Position numbers and translations under genes: made by a program
Notes under the pieces: generated by a model
Database searches by the model: none
Told to the model about the DNA's origin: nothing
Seen by the model: only the letters and a program-made list of their open reading frames with translations
Assembly: GCA_900100245.1 (NCBI GenBank)
Contig: FNEU01000001.1
Coordinates: 372,001-436,000 of the forward strand
DNA from: Lachnospiraceae bacterium G41
Lineage (GTDB): Bacteria; Bacillota; Clostridia; Lachnospirales; Lachnospiraceae
Reading direction: 5' to 3'
DNA length: 64,000 nucleotides
Shown here: piece after piece, positions 1 to 8,335 of the stretch
Layout: each line of letters opens with the position of its first letter
Numbering within the stretch: position 1 is the stretch's first letter

Positions 1-196
1 CTGTATTATTCTGACCGTTGTCATTTCCGTTGTCGGTATTGCTTGGAGTATCACTTCCGTGATTTGCGGTGGAAGTAATGTTTGCAACGGCATCATTCGA
101 ATCCTTGTCTCCTGCGTTGTTAACGCCTGTAGGAAGGCATGCTACCAAACTTAAAATCATGGTTCCGGCAACTAATCCGGCAACATATTTCTTCAT
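1..196 (-). CDS. N-terminal part of a lipoprotein (runs off left edge)
   Basis: Only the first 65 codons are inside the window. The start is the ATG at 194-196, preceded by a strong GGAGG ribosome site. The translation begins MKKYVAGLVAGTMILSLVAC, a lipoprotein signal peptide with a lipobox (LVAC) whose Cys would be lipidated. After the Cys comes a low-complexity Asn/Asp/Ser/Thr/Gly-rich linker, as in many clostridial surface lipoproteins (solute-binding proteins, for example). The functional domain lies outside the window, so no function is assigned. Confidence 0.8.
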   Translation of the reverse strand, partial: MKKYVAGLVAGTMILSLVACLPTGVNNAGDKDSNDAVANITSTANHGSDTPSNTDNGNDNGQNNT

Positions 197-256
197 ATCA
201 TCCTCCATAAAAACGCGGGTTTTTCAACTTTTTGACTTTTACCCACAGATATAGTT

Positions 257-285
257 ATTTTACTACAAAATAAAGATTTTCTCAA
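257..285 (-). promoter_or_regulatory. Promoter of the left-edge lipoprotein gene
   Basis: On the minus strand TTGAGA (280-285) and TAAAAT (257-262) are separated by 17 bp. This places the transcript start about 55 nt before the lipoprotein ATG. It fits a sigma-A promoter; prediction by eye. Confidence 0.6.
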
Positions 286-327
286 CAATAAATCACTTTT
301 CGCACAAGTCTTTATATCTAATATACG

Positions 328-360
328 TAAAAAGAAGAGAAGTTTTTGGCTTCTCTTCTT
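328..360 (-). terminator. Rho-independent terminator after htpG
   Basis: An 11-bp perfect stem (AAGAAGAGAAG / CTTCTCTTCTT) with an 8-nt loop is followed on the minus strand by a run of T. It begins 8 bp after the htpG stop. Confidence 0.85.
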
Positions 361-367
361 AATTAAT

Positions 368-2398
368 TTATTTTGCTAGTATCATCATTATTTTGTTAGA
401 TCTTTGAACGAACTTGGTCATCTCATCGGGTGATAAAGGTCCGTGCTGGATAAGTGCCAGGTCAAAGAGCTGTTCGCAGATAAGACTTACATTTTCTCCG
501 TCCTTTTCCTCGATTAAGAACTGAACCAGCTTGTTGTTTGCGTTAAGTACAAGTGTAAGGCCTTCCTTGCTGAATTCATCTATACCCATTCCGCTTGCAT
601 ACATACGCATCATTTCCTGCATCTTTCTGGTCTCGCCGGACATTGTCATCATAGCGGAAATGTCTTTGTTTTTAAGCTTTTCGAGTTTAACCTTGATGTT
701 GTCTTTCTTTACAATCTTCTTGAAGAGCTTTGCAAGTTCCTCTTCGTTTGCCTTAAGTTCCTCTTCTACCTTGGCGGAGTTTTTGGTCTTTAACGCATCG
801 GATAAATCTTCATCGATTCTCTTAAAGATTACGCCTTCATTCTTCATTTCAAGCTGATTGATGAAAGGCATATCAATGTTGTCCGTGAGCATTACAGCAT
901 CCATCTTGGCTTTCTTAAACATAGCCACATACTGGCTCTGCTCTACGGGATCTGTTACGAAGTAAATAATCTTTTCTTTCTTTTCATCTGCCTTATTCTC
1001 TTTGGCTTCGGGCTCGATTTTTTCTGCTTCAACAGGATTTCCATCCTCATCCACAGCTTCTTCGGTGTCTATTGGCTTTGTCTCAAGACACTCGGGCAAA
1101 GTCATATAGGTTCCTTCAAGGTTCTTAAAGAGAATATAATCATTCATCTTTTCACAGAACTTGTCGTCCTTTAAGCAGCCGTATTTGATAAAGGGAGATA
1201 TATCTTCCCAGTATTTCTCGTAATTTTCCTTGTCTGTCTTGCACATTCCGGAAAGCTTGTCAGCAACTTTCTTTGTGATATAATCGCTGATTTTATTTAC
1301 AAATCCGTCATTCTGAAGCGCTGAACGCGAAACGTTCAAAGGAAGGTCCGGACAATCAATCACACCCTTTAAAAGAAGTAAAAATTCGGGGATTACTTCT
1401 TTTATGTTGTCTGCAATAAACACCTGATTGTTGTAAAGTTTGATGGTACCTTCGATAGCGTCATATTCCATGTTAATCTTCGGGAAGTAAAGAATTCCCT
1501 TAAGATTGAACGGATAATCCATATTTAAATGAATCCAGAAAAGAGGCTCTTTGTAATCGTTAAATACCTTGCGGTAGAATTTAAGATAATCTTCTTTTTC
1601 GCACTCTGCGGGATTCTTCATCCAGAGAGGATTTGTATCGTTTAAAAGTTCGGGACGTTTTTTAATCTTAATCTTGGCTTCGTCCTCGCCCTCTTTCTTT
1701 TCAAGTTCTTCGATTACAACATCACTGTCAAGCTTTTCACTTTTCTTGATGGTCTGTGTTTCCTTGGTGTCTTCTTTTATGATGTAAATCTCGGTAGGCA
1801 TGAAGGAACAGTACTTTTTGATGATTTCTCTTGCGCGGTATTCATTGCAGAATTCAACGCAGTCTTCCATCAAGTAAAGTGTAATCTTGGTTCCGACTTC
1901 AGCCTTGTCGGAGTCTTCCATCGTAAATTCCGTGCCGCCGTCGCATTCCCAGTGAACAGCCTTTGCGCCTTCTTTGTATGAAAGTGTATCGATTGTAACC
2001 TTTTCGGAAACCATGAATGCCGAATAAAATCCGAGACCGAAATGTCCGATAATCTGATCGTCATTTGCTTTGTCTTTGTATTTTTCGATAAAGTCCGTAG
2101 CGCCGGAAAATGCAATCTGGTTTATGTATTCTTCAACTTCCTCGGCTGTCATGCCAAGTCCGTTATCTGTAAATGTGATAGTCTTCTTCTCGGGATTGAC
2201 AGTAATGTCTATTCTTTCCTTAAAGCCGTCGGGAAGTGTGTATTCTCCCATCATATCGAGTTTTTTAAGCTTTGTGATAGCGTCGCAGCCGTTTGAGATA
2301 AGCTCACGCATAAATATATCGTGGTCAGAATAAAGCCACTTTTTGATAATAGGGAAAATGTTTTCCGAATTAATTGATAATGAACCTTTTTTAGCCAT
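368..2398 (-). CDS. htpG: Molecular chaperone HtpG (Hsp90 family)
   Basis: HtpG is the cytosolic bacterial Hsp90, an ATP-dependent dimeric chaperone. The N-terminal GHKL ATPase domain shows ELISNGCDA (residues 32-40), DNGLGM (78-83) and GHFGLGFYS (118-126), all intact. The middle domain carries the NVSRSALQ motif with its catalytic-loop Arg. At about 676 residues it is longer than E. coli HtpG (624), because of acidic, Lys/Glu-rich insertions near residues 215-245 and 460-495. An upstream in-frame GTG at 2407 is rejected because it lies inside the GAGGTGAG ribosome site; the ATG at 2398 is the start. A perfect CIRCE operator and a consensus promoter lie just upstream, so HrcA heat-shock control is inferred. 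A terminator follows directly, so the gene is probably monocistronic. Confidence 0.97.
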   Translation of the reverse strand: MAKKGSLSINSENIFPIIKKWLYSDHDIFMRELISNGCDAITKLKKLDMMGEYTLPDGFKERIDITVNPEKKTITFTDNGLGMTAEEVEEYINQIAFSGATDFIEKYKDKANDDQIIGHFGLGFYSAFMVSEKVTIDTLSYKEGAKAVHWECDGGTEFTMEDSDKAEVGTKITLYLMEDCVEFCNEYRAREIIKKYCSFMPTEIYIIKEDTKETQTIKKSEKLDSDVVIEELEKKEGEDEAKIKIKKRPELLNDTNPLWMKNPAECEKEDYLKFYRKVFNDYKEPLFWIHLNMDYPFNLKGILYFPKINMEYDAIEGTIKLYNNQVFIADNIKEVIPEFLLLLKGVIDCPDLPLNVSRSALQNDGFVNKISDYITKKVADKLSGMCKTDKENYEKYWEDISPFIKYGCLKDDKFCEKMNDYILFKNLEGTYMTLPECLETKPIDTEEAVDEDGNPVEAEKIEPEAKENKADEKKEKIIYFVTDPVEQSQYVAMFKKAKMDAVMLTDNIDMPFINQLEMKNEGVIFKRIDEDLSDALKTKNSAKVEEELKANEEELAKLFKKIVKKDNIKVKLEKLKNKDISAMMTMSGETRKMQEMMRMYASGMGIDEFSKEGLTLVLNANNKLVQFLIEEKDGENVSLICEQLFDLALIQHGPLSPDEMTKFVQRSNKIMMILAK

Positions 2399-2461
2399 TT
2401 TACTCACCTCTTTAGAATATATTATGTGTTAAAAAACACTTATTTTTCTCGTACAGTGATA

Positions 2462-2490
2462 ATTATAAAACCGCGATTTTTAAAAGTCAA
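2462..2490 (-). promoter_or_regulatory. htpG promoter
   Basis: TTGACT (2485-2490) and a perfect TATAAT (2462-2467) lie 17 bp apart on the minus strand, about 65 bp before the htpG start. The CIRCE operator lies 7 bp upstream of the -35 box rather than over it. Confidence 0.85.
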
Positions 2491-2497
2491 CAAAAAA

Positions 2498-2524
2498 TTA
2501 GCACTCAATTTGCTTGAGTGCTAA
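2498..2524 (-). promoter_or_regulatory. CIRCE operator (HrcA site) upstream of htpG
   Basis: This is a perfect match to the CIRCE consensus: TTAGCACTC, a 9-nt spacer, GAGTGCTAA. CIRCE binds the heat-shock repressor HrcA. It begins 5 bp after the stop codon of the upstream foldase gene and lies directly upstream of the htpG -35 box. Confidence 0.95.
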
Positions 2525-2529
2525 TAAAA

Positions 2530-3582
2530 TCATTTTCCGTCAATCATTATGTCTGTATAGATATCGAAAAACGAGTCTGTTTTCATATCTGCGTTGTGGA
2601 TAATCTTAATGCTTCCCCACTCCTTTTCATTGATATTTGCAATGACATTGGGTAAGAATTCATTGTATTTTTCTTCGAAAGCCTTTCTCTTGGCTTCGTT
2701 TATGATTGCTTCCTTGTTTTCGTTGGTCGCTTTTCTCTCGTAGGTGCTGATGCACTTGACTATGTAATAGCCGTCATCCGTGGTAATAACGTAACTTATC
2801 TCGCCTTCCTCGAGCGCAAATGCCACATTTTCGTATGTCTCGGGCATTTCGCCTCTTCTGTAGGTGTGTGTGCTCTCGTCTTCTTCATTATAAAGAGCAC
2901 ATAAGCTTTCGAAGTCTGACTCGGTAACTGCCTTCTCTCTTATAGCCAGGGCTCTTTCTTTGGCCTCGGCCTTGGCAGCATCGGAATAGTCTGTCAGTCT
3001 GCCGTGTGTGTCCTCGTGATAAGTCTTAATAAATATCTGCTCCACTGTAATGCTTCTGGCATCATCGTCGCTGATTTCAAAATCTACTTCATCGACGATG
3101 GAATTGTAGACCTTTTCTGCCAAAGCATATTCGGAATACATCTGATATACCAAATCCTCATCGGCGCCAAGTTCGGTCTTTTCATTCTTGGAAAGAGTCT
3201 TCATATAGGCCTTGGCTGCTTTTTTAAGAGATTTCTTTTCATCGCCCGAAAGAGATATTTTCTCTTCTTTGGCCATAAGGTTTAAGACTTTAATTCTGGT
3301 AACCTTTGCAAGAACCGTTTCCTTAAAAGCATCCTCTATCGTGGTATTGCCTGCGGATGTACTCCAGATTTGCTCTCCGAATGTAGCTTCGTAAGCATTT
3401 GCCATATTGGTAAGGTAGATGTTCATCTCGCTTCTTGAACAGCTTAATGTATTTATCCTAAAAACCTCGCCCTCGGCAAAGCCTCCTGTTACAACAACCG
3501 TTTTATCGCACGCAGTCATTAAAACAACCGCAAGGAGAACCGATATTAAAATTTTAAATCTGTCAAAAAATCTTTTTCGCAT
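2530..3582 (-). CDS. PrsA/SurA-like parvulin-domain lipoprotein, probably catalytically degenerate
   Basis: A 350-residue exported lipoprotein. A hydrophobic signal segment (about residues 8-23) ends in the lipobox LMTAC, so Cys25 should be lipidated and the protein anchored outside the membrane. An N-terminal SurA/PrsA-like helical region is followed by a PpiC (parvulin) domain at about residues 175-290, recognisable from RRGEMPETYENVAFALEEGE and DDGYYIVKCIS. Proteins of this type help secreted proteins fold. The two histidines typical of active parvulins (in xSHIL and GYHIIK) appear here as Gln (VEQIF) and Tyr (GYYIVK), so isomerase activity is doubtful and a chaperone-only role is possible. 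It lies between glyA and the CIRCE site of htpG, on the same strand as both. Confidence 0.85.
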   Translation of the reverse strand: MRKRFFDRFKILISVLLAVVLMTACDKTVVVTGGFAEGEVFRINTLSCSRSEMNIYLTNMANAYEATFGEQIWSTSAGNTTIEDAFKETVLAKVTRIKVLNLMAKEEKISLSGDEKKSLKKAAKAYMKTLSKNEKTELGADEDLVYQMYSEYALAEKVYNSIVDEVDFEISDDDARSITVEQIFIKTYHEDTHGRLTDYSDAAKAEAKERALAIREKAVTESDFESLCALYNEEDESTHTYRRGEMPETYENVAFALEEGEISYVITTDDGYYIVKCISTYERKATNENKEAIINEAKRKAFEEKYNEFLPNVIANINEKEWGSIKIIHNADMKTDSFFDIYTDIMIDGK

Positions 3583-3613
3583 TTATTTCCCCCGAGAATC
3601 TAAATACGCAAAA

Positions 3614-3632
3614 GGGGAGGCTAAGCCTCCCC
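3614..3632 (-). terminator. Terminator hairpin after glyA
   Basis: A perfect 8-bp GC-rich stem (GGGGAGGC / GCCTCCCC) with a 3-nt loop lies 7 nt after the glyA stop. It is followed on the minus strand by TTTT, a short U-tract. Confidence 0.7.
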
Positions 3633-3638
3633 GTAATT

Positions 3639-4877
3639 TTAAATCAAAGGATATTTTGCGGTAAGTTCGTCTACGATTGCTCTTGCGTAAGGAATCTTCT
3701 CTTCGCCGCCCTTAACGATAGCTGCGATAGCATCTGCAATCTTGTCCATATCTTCGGTATTCATACCGCGGGATGTAACTGCGGGAGTACCAAGTCTTAC
3801 ACCGCTTGTAACGAAAGGCTTCTGAGGATCGTTGGGAACTGTGTTCTTGTTGGCTGTGATATGAGCTTCGTCAAGCATCTTCTCAACTTCCTTACCTGTG
3901 TACTTCTCTCCTCTTAAGTCGACGAGCATAAGATGGTTATCCGTACCGCCGGAAACAATCTTAACGCCTCTTGAAAGAAGTCCGTTGCAAAGAGCCTGTG
4001 CATTGTCGATGATGTTCTGTGCGTAAACCTTGAACTCAGGTGATAATGCTTCTTTAAAGCAAACTGCCTTACCTGCGATAACATGCATTAAAGGTCCGCC
4101 CTGGATGCCGGGGAAGATAGCCTTGTTGAAGTTGTACTTCTCTGCCGCTTCCTTGTTGGCAAGAATCATACCGCCTCTGGGTCCGCGTAATGTTTTATGA
4201 GTTGTTGTTGTAACAACATCTGCATAAGGGAAGGGTGAGGGATGAAGGCCTGCTACTACAAGACCTGCGATGTGAGCGATATCTACCATAAGAACTGCTC
4301 CAACTTCATCACACACTTCTCTGAATTTCTTGAAATCAATGGTTCTTGCATATGCAGAAGCGCCTGCAATAATCATTTTAGGCTTGCATTCAAGTGCAAG
4401 TTCTCTTAATCTATCGTAATCAATGAATCCGTCGTCATTTACGCCGTAAGGTACGACATTGAAGTATTTACCGGACATATTAACGGGTGAACCGTGTGTA
4501 AGATGTCCGCCGTGGTCGAGGTTCATACCCATGATGGTATCCCCGGGATTAAGAATGGCAAACTGTACTGCCATATTTGCCTGAGCGCCCGAATGAGGCT
4601 GAACGTTTGCATAATCACATCCGAAAAGTTCTTTTGCTCTTTCGATTGCAAGATTTTCAACAACGTCAACACATCCGCATCCGCCGTAGTATCTCTTAGC
4701 GGGATAACCTTCCGCATACTTGTTTGTAAGAATGCTGCCCATTGCAGCCATTACAGCTTTGGATACCCAGTTTTCTGATGCGATAAGCTCGATATGTGAA
4801 TTCTGTCTTGCTTCCTCATCGCAAATGGCTGAAGCTATCTCGGGATCGACCTTTTTTACTTCTTCCAACGAATACAT
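3639..4877 (-). CDS. glyA: Serine hydroxymethyltransferase
   Basis: GlyA interconverts serine and glycine with transfer of a one-carbon unit to tetrahydrofolate, and is PLP-dependent and cytosolic. The 412-residue length is normal. The PLP lysine is Lys228 in [14 protein letters not shown]. Other hallmarks are [10 protein letters not shown] (28-37), [13 protein letters not shown] (54-66) and VDIAHIAGL (198-206). The ATG start follows a clear AGGAGG-type site. Upstream is a small exported protein with a 48-bp gap; downstream is a terminator hairpin. Folate-dependent folC also lies in the window but about 20 kb away. Confidence 0.98.
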   Translation of the reverse strand: MYSLEEVKKVDPEIASAICDEEARQNSHIELIASENWVSKAVMAAMGSILTNKYAEGYPAKRYYGGCGCVDVVENLAIERAKELFGCDYANVQPHSGAQANMAVQFAILNPGDTIMGMNLDHGGHLTHGSPVNMSGKYFNVVPYGVNDDGFIDYDRLRELALECKPKMIIAGASAYARTIDFKKFREVCDEVGAVLMVDIAHIAGLVVAGLHPSPFPYADVVTTTTHKTLRGPRGGMILANKEAAEKYNFNKAIFPGIQGGPLMHVIAGKAVCFKEALSPEFKVYAQNIIDNAQALCNGLLSRGVKIVSGGTDNHLMLVDLRGEKYTGKEVEKMLDEAHITANKNTVPNDPQKPFVTSGVRLGTPAVTSRGMNTEDMDKIADAIAAIVKGGEEKIPYARAIVDELTAKYPLI

Positions 4878-4925
4878 ATATTTGATTCCTCCTAATATTG
4901 CTTTAATTCAAACGTAGACATTATA

Positions 4926-5294
4926 TCAGAACGAAAACTCGGTTTCAAGACTTCCTTTAAGATATTCATCCGCCTTTTCATAAAAGCAGTTTTCCATATT
5001 GTGAATCTTTGAAGTCGATGCATATTCGAATGAATGATGATTTACCACAAGTCTGTAAGTAACGTTTCTGTCTTTGTCATATTCTTTTGTAAGATTAACG
5101 CCTGCGTTTTTGAATCCGTAATCGTTAAGATATTCTCTGATATCCTTTACATATTCTGCTTCGTTTCTTTCAATTGCCGCTCTGTACTCTTTTCCTTTTT
5201 TATCATTGGCATATGCTTTGACTGAAACGCTCAATATAACTGTTACAACGATTGCTGCTGATAAAATTATAAATAACTTAATTCTTCCGATCAT
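4926..5294 (-). CDS. Small exported or membrane-anchored protein of unknown function
   Basis: 122 residues. The first about 28 residues form a single hydrophobic segment after MIGRIK, consistent with a signal anchor or cleavable signal ending near AYAND. The rest is charged and mixed alpha/beta, with KDIREYLNDYGFKNAGVNLT and a C-terminal KADEYLKGSL. I do not recognise a family. It has a GGAGG ribosome site, and its 48-bp spacing to glyA suggests possible co-transcription. Confidence 0.7.
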   Translation of the reverse strand: MIGRIKLFIILSAAIVVTVILSVSVKAYANDKKGKEYRAAIERNEAEYVKDIREYLNDYGFKNAGVNLTKEYDKDRNVTYRLVVNHHSFEYASTSKIHNMENCFYEKADEYLKGSLETEFSF

Positions 5295-5351
5295 TTCTAT
5301 ATCCTCCCATAAAGGTTTCTTCTTTGTTTACGAGAGGAGTATAGCACAGGC

Positions 5352-5375
5352 ACCTGTCCAATTAACGGGACAGGT
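5352..5375. repeat. Palindrome between barstar gene and small exported protein gene
   Basis: Perfect 8-bp arms ACCTGTCC / GGACAGGT around an 8-nt centre, overlapped by a second small palindrome (ACAGG-TG-CCTGT). On the minus strand a TATACT -10 box with upstream TG lies just downstream. It could be an operator of the 122-residue protein gene, or a member of the short ACCTGTCC-type intergenic palindromes seen in clostridia. No U-tract follows on the minus strand. Confidence 0.5.
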
Positions 5376-5392
5376 AAAATTTGTTTTTATAC

Positions 5393-5629
5393 CTATTCCA
5401 TTACAGTTTCTATGCCAAGATCATTTATAACGTCAAGCACTGAATAAAAGTAGTTTTCTCCTTTTTCACTGTTTAGAATTGTTATTTTGTCTATTCTCAT
5501 TTCACCGAGGCAGTCAAAAAGCGCATCAAGATTTTTTCCGTAATATTCGGGAAAAGAAAAAACTTCAGCGAGATATTCATGCGCTTCTTTGCGTTCATTT
5601 ACTCTTAAAGCATCGATTGTGTATTCCAT
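5393..5629 (-). CDS. Barstar family protein (ribonuclease inhibitor-like)
   Basis: 78 residues. The signature FSFPEYYGKNLDALFDCLGEM (residues 24-44) is the barstar motif: the helix and loop that block the active site of barnase-type RNases. Barstars are normally about 90 residues, so this one is compact. The ribosome site is AAAGGA. I see no barnase/ribonuclease gene next to it, so it is an orphan inhibitor here; orphan barstars are common and may act as immunity proteins against foreign RNases. The identification rests on the motif. Confidence 0.85.
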   Translation of the reverse strand: MEYTIDALRVNERKEAHEYLAEVFSFPEYYGKNLDALFDCLGEMRIDKITILNSEKGENYFYSVLDVINDLGIETVME

Positions 5630-5801
5630 ATCCGATTCCTTTCGATTATTTCTTTTATGATTGGCATATATGTATTGACCAACCGTTTTTATTCTACCAT
5701 ATATCGTACCAATAGGGCAGATTTTATTGTGATTTTTTTAGTATGGTAAGGGTTATATAACTATTTTTTGTTATATTTATATAAATAATGAAAGAACTGA
5801 T

Positions 5802-5830
5802 TGACTGAAAAAACAAATTATAGTATTCTA
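5802..5830 (+). promoter_or_regulatory. Promoter of the LtaS-like gene
   Basis: TTGACT (5802-5807) and TATTCT (5825-5830) are 17 bp apart, about 30 bp before the gene start. The remaining stretch 5630-5801 holds no gene that I can see. Confidence 0.65.
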
Positions 5831-5865
5831 AATGCGTTTTTGAAATTGTTAAAGGAATATCAATT

Positions 5866-8211
5866 ATGAAGAGGGATATAAAAGTAAACGAAAATATAGA
5901 AGAGGTCAAAAAGGAAAAAGGCAGTACCGGCAAAAAGTACTTAAAAGGACTTGGCGCGCTCGGTATTTATTTCCTTATATTCGCGGCAGCCATTACTTTC
6001 TGCGAACTTTTCTTAAGATTTCAGATATCAGGCAAAATCATAAAAATGAACTTTGCTTTCCTGGCATTCGTACCGGCAGAAGCAATGTTCTTTACAGTTT
6101 TCGCAGGATTCTTTAAAAACATCGGAAACAAAATCACTCTTCCGATTCTTTTATTCATCATAAATATTTACTACTGTGTTCAGTTTGTATATTTTAGAAT
6201 ATTCGGCTCACTCTTCTCGGTATCAATGATGGGTATGGGCGGTCAGGCAGTCGGAAACTTTTTCTGGGCTATGGAAGGTGTACTTATCGCATCAATCATT
6301 TTCCTTACCATATTCCTCTCTCCGGCTTTAATCAGTATCTTTTTAGCCCTCGTAAAAAAGATTAAATATCCCGGATATCCCGTACTCTTACATATACTTC
6401 CGGTTTTCCTCGTTGCAGGACTCTGGTTTGCGGGCATCGGCGGATTAAAGTTAATCGGAACCGACAGACAGTCCGCATATTATGTTCTTACAAACAACTC
6501 TTCAGATACAGATACAACAGCCAATCATCTCGGAACACTTGCTACATTTATAGTTGAGTCCGGAGCATATTATCTTGGAATCGGTTCTTCAAATAATGAA
6601 AGCACCGAGCTTGTAAGCGTTACCAAAAATGATTTTGAACTCGTAGCCGATACTCCCGTACAGGAAACAGTTACACAGACCGTGGATGAAAACGCTTCTG
6701 AAAACGATGCGGAAGTTGAAGAAGTAATTGAAGAAATCGTATACGATCCCTGGATTGACGAAAGATTTGACTTTGCTGCTCTTGCCGAAAACACAAACGA
6801 TACCGCAGCAAAGAATATGTATACATTCCTTGCGGAAAGAGAACCCAGCTATAAAAACGAATATACAGGTCTTTTCGAAGGCTATAATCTCATATATATC
6901 TGCGGTGAAGCATTCTGGTCTTACGCTTGTAACGAGAAAGTAACACCCACTCTTTACAAGATGCAGAATAACGGTATCGTTCTTGATAATTATTACAACT
7001 CATTCTTGAATACAACGACTAACGGAGAATTCGCATTTGCTACTTCTCTCTGGCCCGATGTTTCAAGATGGGCTATGTCCGGAACCGATGTCGGTAGTTT
7101 CCCTCAGTCAGCCGGAAAATATATGCCTTACGGATTAGGTGATTTCTTCGTTGCAGACGGTGTACCGACTTACGGCTTCCACAACTATTACGGCACATAT
7201 TACAGAAGATATCTCTCCTGGCCCAATATCGGTTTTGAAAACTGCAAATTCATGGGCGATATGAGATTTTCATCAAACTGGCCCTCAAGTGACCTTGAAA
7301 TGATGGAACAGTCCATAGACGATTACATCGAAGATGACAGATTCATGGCTTATTACATGACCTTCTCAGGTCACGGTCCTTATACAAGTGCCAACTACAT
7401 TTCAAGGAAGAATCTTGAAACCGTAAAAGAACTTTTAGGCGATGAGGCTGAAAACTACAACTACGAAGCACTTAACTATCTTGCAAGTAATTACGAACTC
7501 GAGCTTGCAATGGAATATCTAATCCAAAGACTTGATGAAGCAGGAAAGCTTGATAATACGGTAATCGTTCTTACAGGCGACCATTATCCTTATTATCTTT
7601 CCGAAGCAGGCAGAACAAGCCTTTGCCAGAAGGAAGTAAACGAGCTTGATCAGTATCATTCAACCTGTACCATTTACTGTGCAGGTTTGGAAGAACCCAT
7701 CCACTGCGATGAATACTGCTGCAACGTAGATATCGTTCCCACAATACTTAATCTTTTCAATTTGCCTTTTGATTCAAGACTTTTGATGGGTACCGACGTA
7801 TTCTCTACGGAAAGCATGCATACGGCAATGCTTTACAACAAGAGCTTTTTAAACGACAAGGTCGAATACAATTCAACCAACCATGAAGCAGTATGGAAAA
7901 TCGATACTTCGGTGTACTGTGACGAAGCACTTGATTCGTATATTAAAAATTATCTTACATTAAACGATTCATATTATCTTGCAAGTATCAATATGATGAA
8001 ATACAACTTCTATTTCACCATCTGGAAACAGGCAGGGCTCTTAACGGATGAGGAAATAGCCGAGGAAAACCAGAGAGCCGCCAAAGCAATGGAAATCAAT
8101 GCAGAGCAGAATGCTATCGAGGCCGAGGCCGAGAGGCTTAAGAAAGAGGCCGAGGAAGCCGCTGCCGCAGAAGCAGCCGCACAGGCAGCCGAAGAAGGCG
8201 TTGTAGAATAA
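5866..8211 (+). CDS. LtaS-like membrane sulfatase-fold phosphoglycerol transferase
   Basis: 781 residues, of the alkaline-phosphatase/sulfatase superfamily that includes lipoteichoic acid synthase. About five hydrophobic segments occupy residues 25-220. An extracellular linker (about 225-320) leads to the catalytic domain (about 340-690). Visible active-site residues: metal Glu in YICGEAFWS, nucleophile Thr384 in TTNGEF, His in FSGHGPY, and Asp-His in LTGDHYPYY. The family transfers glycerol phosphate from phosphatidylglycerol to cell-wall polymers or glycolipids; the exact acceptor cannot be told. Residues 725-780 form an unusual Ala/Glu-rich, coiled-coil-like tail beyond the enzyme. AAAGGA ribosome site; a strong terminator follows. 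The gene is flanked by convergent nifJ. Confidence 0.85.
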   Translation: MKRDIKVNENIEEVKKEKGSTGKKYLKGLGALGIYFLIFAAAITFCELFLRFQISGKIIKMNFAFLAFVPAEAMFFTVFAGFFKNIGNKITLPILLFIINIYYCVQFVYFRIFGSLFSVSMMGMGGQAVGNFFWAMEGVLIASIIFLTIFLSPALISIFLALVKKIKYPGYPVLLHILPVFLVAGLWFAGIGGLKLIGTDRQSAYYVLTNNSSDTDTTANHLGTLATFIVESGAYYLGIGSSNNESTELVSVTKNDFELVADTPVQETVTQTVDENASENDAEVEEVIEEIVYDPWIDERFDFAALAENTNDTAAKNMYTFLAEREPSYKNEYTGLFEGYNLIYICGEAFWSYACNEKVTPTLYKMQNNGIVLDNYYNSFLNTTTNGEFAFATSLWPDVSRWAMSGTDVGSFPQSAGKYMPYGLGDFFVADGVPTYGFHNYYGTYYRRYLSWPNIGFENCKFMGDMRFSSNWPSSDLEMMEQSIDDYIEDDRFMAYYMTFSGHGPYTSANYISRKNLETVKELLGDEAENYNYEALNYLASNYELELAMEYLIQRLDEAGKLDNTVIVLTGDHYPYYLSEAGRTSLCQKEVNELDQYHSTCTIYCAGLEEPIHCDEYCCNVDIVPTILNLFNLPFDSRLLMGTDVFSTESMHTAMLYNKSFLNDKVEYNSTNHEAVWKIDTSVYCDEALDSYIKNYLTLNDSYYLASINMMKYNFYFTIWKQAGLLTDEEIAEENQRAAKAMEINAEQNAIEAEAERLKKEAEEAAAAEAAAQAAEEGVVE

Positions 8212-8237
8212 ATATCAATTAAAATATTATAAAAAAA

Positions 8238-8276
8238 CGAAATCCCCGTATCATTCGATACGGGGATTCGTTTTAT
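8238..8276. terminator. Bidirectional terminator between LtaS-like gene and nifJ
   Basis: A perfect 12-bp stem (AATCCCCGTATC / GATACGGGGATT) with a 4-nt loop. A-runs and T-runs flank it on both sides, so it can end transcripts in both directions. Confidence 0.9.
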
Positions 8277-8295
8277 ATAGTTTTTTTCAGATCCC

Positions 8296-8321
8296 GCCGG
8301 GAGTGTTTGTTCACTCCCGGC
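8296..8321 (-). terminator. GC-rich 3' hairpin after nifJ, no U-tract
   Basis: A perfect 10-bp stem (GCCGGGAGTG / CACTCCCGGC) with a 6-nt loop begins 14 nt after the nifJ stop. On the minus strand it is followed by GGGATCTG, not by T, so it looks like a transcript-end stabiliser upstream of the true terminator at 8238-8276. Confidence 0.6.
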
Positions 8322-8335
8322 AAATAATCTTACGA

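Noticed and set aside
2399-2407. GTG start of htpG nine bases upstream
   Set aside because: The GTG lies inside the GAGGTGAG ribosome site of the ATG at 2398.
5393-5629. Barstar as part of a classic toxin-antitoxin pair
   Set aside because: Neither neighbour (the 122-residue exported protein nor the LtaS-like enzyme) resembles a ribonuclease.
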